A stretch of 64,000 nucleotides of DNA from Thermolongibacillus altinsuensis (GTDB lineage Bacteria > Bacillota > Bacilli > Bacillales > Anoxybacillaceae): the NCBI RefSeq assembly GCF_004341205.1, contig NZ_SLUL01000014.1, positions 1 through 64,000 of the forward strand, written 5' to 3'. The notes under the pieces are model-generated. The model ran no database searches. It was not told the DNA's origin and saw only the letters and a program-made list of their open reading frames with translations. Made by a program: the position numbers and the translations under genes. Shown here in pieces: positions 58,800-64,000 of this stretch. Positions within the stretch are counted from its first letter, which is position 1; every line of letters begins with the position of its first letter.

Positions 58800-60809
58800 T
58801 CAAAAACCAAGCATTCGACCGCCTTGGTAAATGATGAATGATAATAGATAAGCAACGATGAAAGCATATCCCATCGAAAAGAGCGTCCATTTTCGCGATC
58901 CGGATTCTTTGCGAATCGTTGCTACGGTTGCTAAGCAAGGAATGTATAGTAAAACGAACACCATAAAACTAAATGCGGAGAGCGGTGTAAAATGAGAAAC
59001 CATTAGTCCTTGCAACGATTCAACATCTGGGACATGATAAATAATATTCATCGTCGACACAACGACTTCTTTCGCCAAGAATCCTGTCAACAAGGCAGCT
59101 CCTGCTTGCCATGTTCCAAATCCAAGCGGAACAAGAATCGGCGCGAGAATGCCGCCAATCATCGCTAAAAAGCTTTCATCCATTTCAACATTGACTCCAT
59201 GCGGGCCAACGTAAGAAAGAAGCCAAATAGCGACCGAACCGCCGAAAATAAACGTTCCTGCTTTGCGAATAAACCCTTTTCCTTTATCCCACGTGCTCCG
59301 CCATAACGCTTGCCACTGCGGCATACGGTACGGCGGCAATTCAACAACAAAAACAGAAGATTCATTTTTCAAAATCGTTGTTGAGAATAGCTTGGCTAAT
59401 AAAAGGGCGACAACGACTCCAAGCACATACAACGAAAGAACAACAAGCGCTTGATGCTTCGCAAAAAAAGCACCAACAAACAGCGCATATACAGGCAAAC
59501 GCGCTGAGCACGACATCAGCGGCGTTAATAACATAGTCAACAACCGCTCACGCGGCTGTTCAATGGTCCGCGCGGCCATCACCCCTGGAACGTTGCATCC
59601 AAATCCAATCACTAACGGAATAAACGCTTTTCCGTTCAAACCGACTGCTTCCATCAATCGATCCATGACAAGAGCCACCCGCGCCATATAACCGGAGTCT
59701 TCTAAAAAGGAAATAAAGAAAAACAAAATAAAAATTTGCGGTACAAACACAAGGACTCCGCCAACCCCTGCAATAATCCCATCGACGACAAGCGAACGGA
59801 TAAACTCCGAAGCTCCAATGGCTGCGAGTCCAGCTGTGATCCAATCGGTTAATGGTCCAGCGAAAAAAGCATCGAGCGCATCGGAAAGCGGTGCACCAAG
59901 CCAATCGAACGTAAGTTGAAACAATAGATACATCGAGAGTAAAAATAGCGGAATACCTAAATATTTGTGCGTCACAATTGCATCGATTCGTTCCGTTAAC
60001 GGCACTTGACCAACATTTTTTCGCTCCACTACATGAAGGATAAGGTCTCGTACATACTCCCTTCGTTGATCATAAATCCACTGAGCAAGCGAAACGCCTT
60101 CTTGCTTTTGCAATTCATTCTCTACTTCTGTGTAAAGTGAATGAAGTTTTTCGGCATCCACTCGTTGTTTTAAATAATCATGGACATAGCGATTGCCTTC
60201 GTAAAACTGTAAAGCAAGCCAACGTTTCGGAATCGTTTCATCTACTTTGTCACCAACCAAAAGAATAAAACGCTCAATTCCTTTTTCAATTACGTTTCCA
60301 TAAAACAGTTGAAGCGGCGTTATTTTTTGCTGTAAGAAAGCGAACGTTTGTTCATTCAATTGCTCGCATCCTTTTCCGGTTCGAGCCACAATCGGAACAA
60401 CCGGAACGCCTAGCTTTTCAGCCAAACGTTTTTCATTCACAAAAATTCCCCGACGCTCCGCGACATCAGTCATATTTAAAGCAATGGCTAACGGCTTTCC
60501 GAACTCAAGAAGTTGAACGGTAAGCAGTAAATTTCGTTCTAATTGGGAAGCATCGACAATATTCAATATTCCTTCAAATGGCTCAGAAAGCAAAAAGTGC
60601 GTCACGACGCTTTCGTCACGCGAAAGCGGATTAAGCGAATAAATTCCGGGCAAATCAATTAATGCCCCTTGCTTGTTCCGCAACAATCCTACTTTTTTCT
60701 CAACCGTCACACCGCTCCAGTTGCCAACATATTCGTACGTTCCTGTTAACTGATTAAACAACGACGTTTTCCCTGTATTTGGATTCCCTACTAACGCAAT
60801 CTGCATCAT
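58800..60809 (-). CDS. feoB: Ferrous iron transporter FeoB
   Basis: Protein of 669 aa. N-terminal G domain: GNPNTGKTSLFNQLTG (G1), DLPGIYSLNP (G3), LNMTDVAERRG (G4). Then helical GDI-like region and two gate repeats, with LTPLMSCSARLPVYALFVGA containing the conserved Cys near the pore. About 8-10 membrane helices. It imports Fe2+. The start (MMQIALVGN) overlaps the feoA stop (ATGA), so the genes are coupled; an extension into feoA is rejected. Confidence 0.95.
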   Translation of the reverse strand: MMQIALVGNPNTGKTSLFNQLTGTYEYVGNWSGVTVEKKVGLLRNKQGALIDLPGIYSLNPLSRDESVVTHFLLSEPFEGILNIVDASQLERNLLLTVQLLEFGKPLAIALNMTDVAERRGIFVNEKRLAEKLGVPVVPIVARTGKGCEQLNEQTFAFLQQKITPLQLFYGNVIEKGIERFILLVGDKVDETIPKRWLALQFYEGNRYVHDYLKQRVDAEKLHSLYTEVENELQKQEGVSLAQWIYDQRREYVRDLILHVVERKNVGQVPLTERIDAIVTHKYLGIPLFLLSMYLLFQLTFDWLGAPLSDALDAFFAGPLTDWITAGLAAIGASEFIRSLVVDGIIAGVGGVLVFVPQIFILFFFISFLEDSGYMARVALVMDRLMEAVGLNGKAFIPLVIGFGCNVPGVMAARTIEQPRERLLTMLLTPLMSCSARLPVYALFVGAFFAKHQALVVLSLYVLGVVVALLLAKLFSTTILKNESSVFVVELPPYRMPQWQALWRSTWDKGKGFIRKAGTFIFGGSVAIWLLSYVGPHGVNVEMDESFLAMIGGILAPILVPLGFGTWQAGAALLTGFLAKEVVVSTMNIIYHVPDVESLQGLMVSHFTPLSAFSFMVFVLLYIPCLATVATIRKESGSRKWTLFSMGYAFIVAYLLSFIIYQGGRMLGF

Positions 60810-61036
60810 ACTCGCTCCACCTGAATTCGCATCGCTTCGCTTCGACGAATGCCTAAACATTGTCCACAACTTTCAATCATAAAAGGCCCGCCTAACGGCA
60901 TCGTACATTTTAAGCACACTTCGACCCCTTCTGTTACTCCCATATCAAGCAATCGTCTTCGAACTAGCTCACTGACACGGGATAAATCAACAATTTTTGC
61001 GCGATCCCCACTCTGTAATTGTGTCATTGCCATCAT
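60806..61036 (-). CDS. feoA: FeoA-like SH3 protein with two CxxC pairs
   Basis: Protein of 76 aa starting MMAMTQLQSGDRAKIVDLS behind CGGGGGATG. The FeoA SH3-like fold is clear (RRRLLDMGVTEGVEV, then LGIRRSEAMRIQV). Unlike ordinary FeoA it has four cysteines as two CxxC pairs, C41/C44 and C57/C60, placed on adjacent strands. They might bind iron, zinc or a cluster and let FeoA sense iron or redox. First gene of the feo operon. Confidence 0.9.
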   Translation of the reverse strand: MMAMTQLQSGDRAKIVDLSRVSELVRRRLLDMGVTEGVEVCLKCTMPLGGPFMIESCGQCLGIRRSEAMRIQVERV

Positions 61037-61071
61037 GAAACATCCCCCGCTGCTCTCTTTCTCATCAAGAA

Positions 61072-61086
61072 TGATAACCTTTCTCA
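61072..61086 (-). promoter_or_regulatory. Candidate Fur box upstream of feoA
   Basis: Minus-strand TGAGAAAGGTTATCA matches TGATAATnATTATCA at 11 of 14 positions and lies between a probable -10 (TATACT or TATTAT, about 61094-61102) and the start codon. Iron repression of feo genes by Fur is known in Bacillus. Confidence 0.5.
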
Positions 61087-61155
61087 ATAATCAGTATAAT
61101 ACATATCCTAAGCGGGGACTATTATTTTTAATAAGTTCACAAAAATTTCAAAAAT

Positions 61156-61899
61156 TTATGATGCAGAATGCGTCGTTGGCGATAATTTACTAGCATGATG
61201 AAGACATACTTCCAAAATTTTTCGGTTCGCCTCTTCGTTTTTTGCGCTTGCGAATCGATCTTCTCCGCATATATCGACTCCAATGACATCTTTACGATGC
61301 AAAATTTCTTGTAAATAGTCTAAAAGCACAGATAGCTTCATTGAACCTTGATCCCAGTTCGTGATCGCATCTTCTTGTCGCAATACGTCTTTATCAATGC
61401 TGATATATACACAATCTGTAGAAATATTCGAGATGATCATTTTTGGAGAATAATCGATGTTGTTTTTCGGGAATATGGTCACGTTTGGAGATGGTGATAA
61501 GGAAGGCGATGAACCAATGATCACAACATGTTTCAATAACGGTACATGTTTTAATACATAAACGACCCATGAACCACAAGAAATAAAAGGGAATAAACTT
61601 TCTTCACTCGTATCTGTGTGGTGATCAAACAACACAAGGGTAAATGGCTCACGAATTTCTTTTAAAAGCAAATAAGAAGCATAATGATAATTCCCGCTTC
61701 CTAAAAACGTAATTCCTTTTGTTTTTCGTTTGGACAATCGTTTTTCAATCTCGCATAATGAGCGATTGTCGCAATATAAATTTGTACCGTTAAGATCATT
61801 GACATCGATCCATTCATGAGGAAAACGAAGAAGTTGTTTTTGTGAAAGATACGTACCATCGAAGTTCAAAAACGTTACACCTGAGTGACGTAAACTCAT
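61156..61899 (-). CDS. Arginase/ureohydrolase-fold protein
   Basis: Protein of 247 aa starting MSLRHSGVTFLNFDGTYL; AAGGTGG lies 9 nt before this ATG and a GTG three codons upstream abuts it. Metal-binding motifs of ureohydrolases are recognisable: FDHHTD (for DAHxD) and YISIDKDVL (for SxDxD), and later GVDICGED. The usual first ligand motif GGDH is replaced by GSGNYH, so the metal set may be altered. It is shorter than arginase (about 300 aa). Substrate unknown. No operon partners. Confidence 0.75.
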   Translation of the reverse strand: MSLRHSGVTFLNFDGTYLSQKQLLRFPHEWIDVNDLNGTNLYCDNRSLCEIEKRLSKRKTKGITFLGSGNYHYASYLLLKEIREPFTLVLFDHHTDTSEESLFPFISCGSWVVYVLKHVPLLKHVVIIGSSPSLSPSPNVTIFPKNNIDYSPKMIISNISTDCVYISIDKDVLRQEDAITNWDQGSMKLSVLLDYLQEILHRKDVIGVDICGEDRFASAKNEEANRKILEVCLHHASKLSPTTHSAS

Positions 61900-62034
61900 T
61901 GTACTCACCCACCTTGTGTAAGTTTTTCCCTTCTATCGAAATTATATGGGGCATAAAAACGGGAAGCAAGCGAAAGAATGGCTTCACATTTTTTTCAAAA
62001 TTATAACCGTTCCATCACTTTCATTCTATTTTGT

Positions 62035-62052
62035 TTTGTGATACCATTCACA
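62035..62052 (+). promoter_or_regulatory. Candidate operator upstream of the ArsR/CoA-disulfide reductase genes
   Basis: Perfect inverted repeat TTGTGA-TACCAT-TCACAA (62035-62052), just before the AAGGAGG ribosome-binding site. It probably covers the promoter -10 or start region and is a plausible site for the ArsR-type protein encoded next. Confidence 0.5.
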
Positions 62053-62071
62053 ATGTAAGGAGGGAAAATTT

Positions 62072-62356
62072 TTGGACACATATAAACAAGAGCAAGCGTT
62101 ATTTGCTGAAAATGCAGAGTTGCTTAAGGCGTTAGCTCATCCAGTCCGTCTTTGCATCGTGAAAGGATTGATTGAAAAAGGCTGTTGCAATGTATCAACG
62201 ATGCAAGAATGTTTGGATCTACCGCAATCGACGATTTCGCAACATCTAGGAAAACTAAAAGCAGCGAACATCGTTACGGCAGAGCGACAAGGATTGGAAG
62301 TCATTTATCGCGTTCATAATGAAAAAGTGAAACAAATCATTGAAATCTTATTTTAA
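62072..62356 (+). CDS. ArsR-family transcriptional regulator, Cys-rich
   Basis: Protein of 94 aa with a TTG start after GGAGGG. Winged helix: ELLKALAHPVRLCIVKGLIE, then STISQHLGKLKAANIVTAER. Cysteines at 28, 38, 39 and 47 lie near the recognition helix. The next gene encodes a CoA-disulfide reductase with rhodanese domain, so it may sense persulfide or thiol stress like the SqrR/BigR branch, though metal sensing is not excluded. The gap to the next gene is 58 bp, consistent with one transcript. Confidence 0.85.
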   Translation: MDTYKQEQALFAENAELLKALAHPVRLCIVKGLIEKGCCNVSTMQECLDLPQSTISQHLGKLKAANIVTAERQGLEVIYRVHNEKVKQIIEILF

Positions 62357-62414
62357 TGCCGCTTATATCGTATTATTTGAATATACAAATAAAATGATTC
62401 GGAGGGGGTTCACC

Positions 62415-64000
62415 ATGGCGAAAAAAATCGTCATCGTCGGCGGCGTAGCTGGTGGAGCTACAACGGCAGCTCGATTAAGAAGATTAGATGAACAAGCAGA
62501 AATTGTCATGTTTGAACGCGGGGAATATATTTCTTTTGCCAACTGCGGTCTTCCATACTATATCGGCGGTTCGATTACGAAACGCGATGCGCTACTCGTT
62601 CAAACAGTCGAAGGAATGTCAGAAAAATTTAATCTTGATATTCGAACGCTAAGCGAAGTCATTCAAATTAACCGTGATCGTAAAACGGTTACCGTCAAAC
62701 ATTTACCGACGAACAAAACGTATGAAGAATCATATGACTATCTTGTTCTTTCACCAGGAGCAAGCCCGATCAAACCGCCAATTCCAGGAATTGATGACGC
62801 AAATAACTTGTTTACATTGCGCAACATTCCAGATACTGATCGAATTAAAGCATATATCGATCATGAAAAACCAAAGAAAGCGGTCGTCATTGGCGGTGGG
62901 TTTATCGGTGTTGAAATGGCCGAAAATTTATGGGAGCGCGGCATCGAAGTAACGCTTGTTGAAATGGCGAATCAAATTATGGCTCCTGTCGACTATGAAA
63001 TGGCGGCTATTCTTCACCAACACATTCGCGACAAAGGGGTTCGCTTAATTCTTGAAGATGGCGTTGCCGCTTTTGAACAAAATGGACGAATTGTAAAATT
63101 AAATAGCGGAAAAACGATTGAAACCGATATGATTATTCTAGCCATCGGGGTCAAGCCAGAAAGCGAGCTTGCCAAACAAGCTGGTCTAGAAATTGGCGAG
63201 CGCGGCGGCATTAAAGTCAATGAATATTTACAAACATCCGATCCTTCTATTTACGCAGTCGGTGATGCGATTGAAGTGAAAGATTACGTGAACGGTCAAC
63301 CGACACAAATTCCTCTCGCATGGCCAGCGAACCGTCAAGGACGCATCGTGGCTGATCATATCAATGGCCGAGATGTGCGTTACAACGGAACGCTTGGCAC
63401 AGCGATTGCGAAAGTATTTGATATGACGGTAGCCGCCACAGGTAATAATGAGAAAACATTAAAACGGCTTGGTATCGACTATGAAGTGCTTCATATTCAT
63501 CCAAATTCTCATGCAAGTTATTATCCTGGCGCCTTCCCGATCGCTCTGAAACTTTTATTTGATCGAAAAACAGGAAAAATTTTTGGTGCTCAAGCGGTTG
63601 GATATGATGGCGTCGATAAACGGATCGATGTGCTTGCGACCGCAATCAAAGGCGGATTAACCGTTTTTGATCTTCCGGATTTAGAATTAGCCTATGCGCC
63701 ACCTTATTCTTCAGCGAAAGATCCTGTCAATATGGCTGGATATGTAGCGACAAACTTAATTGAAGAAATGGTCGAAACGATCCAATGGCATGAAGTGAAC
63801 GATTTAGTTGAAAAAGGCGAATGCATCGTCGACGTTCGCGAGTCAATTGAACGAGAAATGGGCTTTATTCCAAATTCGATCAACATTCCGCTTGGTCAAT
63901 TGCGAAAACGATTAAACGAATTGCCAAAAGACAAAACGATTTATGTTTACTGCCAAGTCGGCTTACGCGGTTATTTAGCCGCCCGCATTTTAATGCAGCA
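62415..64000 (+). CDS. CoA-disulfide reductase with C-terminal rhodanese domain (partial)
   Basis: The frame starts ATG at 62415, behind GGAGGGGG, and is open to the window end (528 codons seen, no stop). FAD motif KKIVIVGGVAGGATTAARLR; single active-site Cys44 in SFANCGLPYYIGG; NAD motif VVIGGGFIGVEMAE; FAD motif IYAVGDAIEV. After about residue 450 a rhodanese domain begins (CIVDVRESIEREMGFIPNSI) with its catalytic Cys513 in YVYCQVGLRGY. It matches CoADR-RHD fusions, which reduce CoA disulfide or CoA persulfide with NAD(P)H. Only the last residues of the rhodanese part are missing. Confidence 0.92.
   Translation, partial: MAKKIVIVGGVAGGATTAARLRRLDEQAEIVMFERGEYISFANCGLPYYIGGSITKRDALLVQTVEGMSEKFNLDIRTLSEVIQINRDRKTVTVKHLPTNKTYEESYDYLVLSPGASPIKPPIPGIDDANNLFTLRNIPDTDRIKAYIDHEKPKKAVVIGGGFIGVEMAENLWERGIEVTLVEMANQIMAPVDYEMAAILHQHIRDKGVRLILEDGVAAFEQNGRIVKLNSGKTIETDMIILAIGVKPESELAKQAGLEIGERGGIKVNEYLQTSDPSIYAVGDAIEVKDYVNGQPTQIPLAWPANRQGRIVADHINGRDVRYNGTLGTAIAKVFDMTVAATGNNEKTLKRLGIDYEVLHIHPNSHASYYPGAFPIALKLLFDRKTGKIFGAQAVGYDGVDKRIDVLATAIKGGLTVFDLPDLELAYAPPYSSAKDPVNMAGYVATNLIEEMVETIQWHEVNDLVEKGECIVDVRESIEREMGFIPNSINIPLGQLRKRLNELPKDKTIYVYCQVGLRGYLAARILMQ

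Noticed and set aside
1-64000. CRISPR arrays, prophage, toxin-antitoxin or defence islands
   Set aside because: No regularly spaced repeats, phage structural or integrase genes, or known defence domains were seen; gene order is the conserved Bacillaceae core.

Overview
The window is low-to-mid GC Firmicute chromosome. Gene content and order match the Bacillus subtilis yga, yfh, yfj, yfk and yln neighbourhoods: an rRNA operon, then ygxA, ygzB, perR, bcp and gsaB, later ygaE, ygaC, sspE, yfhS, mutY, yfhP, yfhJ, sspK, yfhH, recX, yfhF, yfhE and yfhD, then the yfj/yfk cluster and the cysH sulfate operon. Spore genes (sspE, sspK, pdaA) indicate an endospore former. The 16S 5' end and codon usage fit the Anoxybacillus/Geobacillus group of thermophilic Bacillaceae. 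The genus is inferred and was not tested by a search.

Layout. 1-275: 5' end of 16S rRNA on the minus strand, driven by two tandem promoters. 276-7290: ygxA, ygzB, PerR with a double Per box, peroxiredoxin Bcp, a small K+ channel, a three-gene ABC-2 exporter and GsaB. 7300-13260: a solitary glutamate synthase large subunit with an unusual structured leader, then YgaE. 13300-18935: oligopeptide ABC operon. 19070-28000: YgaC/Ntdp, spore proteins, MutY, YfhP/J/H, a lactate permease, an SDR, RecX and YfhF. 27950-30410: an amidohydrolase, a GNAT acetyltransferase behind a roughly 200-nt structured leader, YfhE and YfhD. 30500-35500: a c-di-GMP-I riboswitch in front of an EAL phosphodiesterase, a STAS protein, a chemoreceptor and a GAF/LuxR regulator. 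35526-48200: RNA and DNA maintenance enzymes, PdaA, fumarase and the yfk cluster. 48188-49500: an HD-GYP-like protein and a long palindromic repeat. 49529-57451: S-box (SAM-I) riboswitch, YezD, then cysH-cysP-sat-cysC-sir-DUF3906-cobA-sirB-sirC. 57476-61086: DUF4397 protein, acylphosphatase and feoA-feoB with its Cys-rich partner. 61156-64000: an arginase-fold protein, a Cys-rich ArsR regulator and a CoA-disulfide reductase/rhodanese fusion cut by the window end.

How parts work together. The cysH operon encodes sulfate uptake, activation to APS/PAPS, reduction to sulfite and sulfide, and synthesis of the siroheme needed by the sulfite reductase, all behind a SAM sensor. c-di-GMP appears at one locus as both ligand (riboswitch) and probable substrate (EAL). 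Iron uptake by Feo lies behind a possible Fur box. Peroxide defence (PerR, Bcp) lies beside tetrapyrrole supply (GsaB).

Most striking signals: (i) the leader at about 29124-29328, with a tRNA T-arm-like hairpin followed by four alternately pairing strands that end on the Shine-Dalgarno of the GNAT gene, which has riboswitch architecture but matches no class I recognise; (ii) a 70-bp sequence shared in inverted orientation 18 kb apart, one copy being part of a near-perfect long palindrome; (iii) a hairpin separating the Shine-Dalgarno from the start codon of glutamate synthase; (iv) a FeoA with two CxxC pairs. There is no prophage, CRISPR array or intact insertion sequence.
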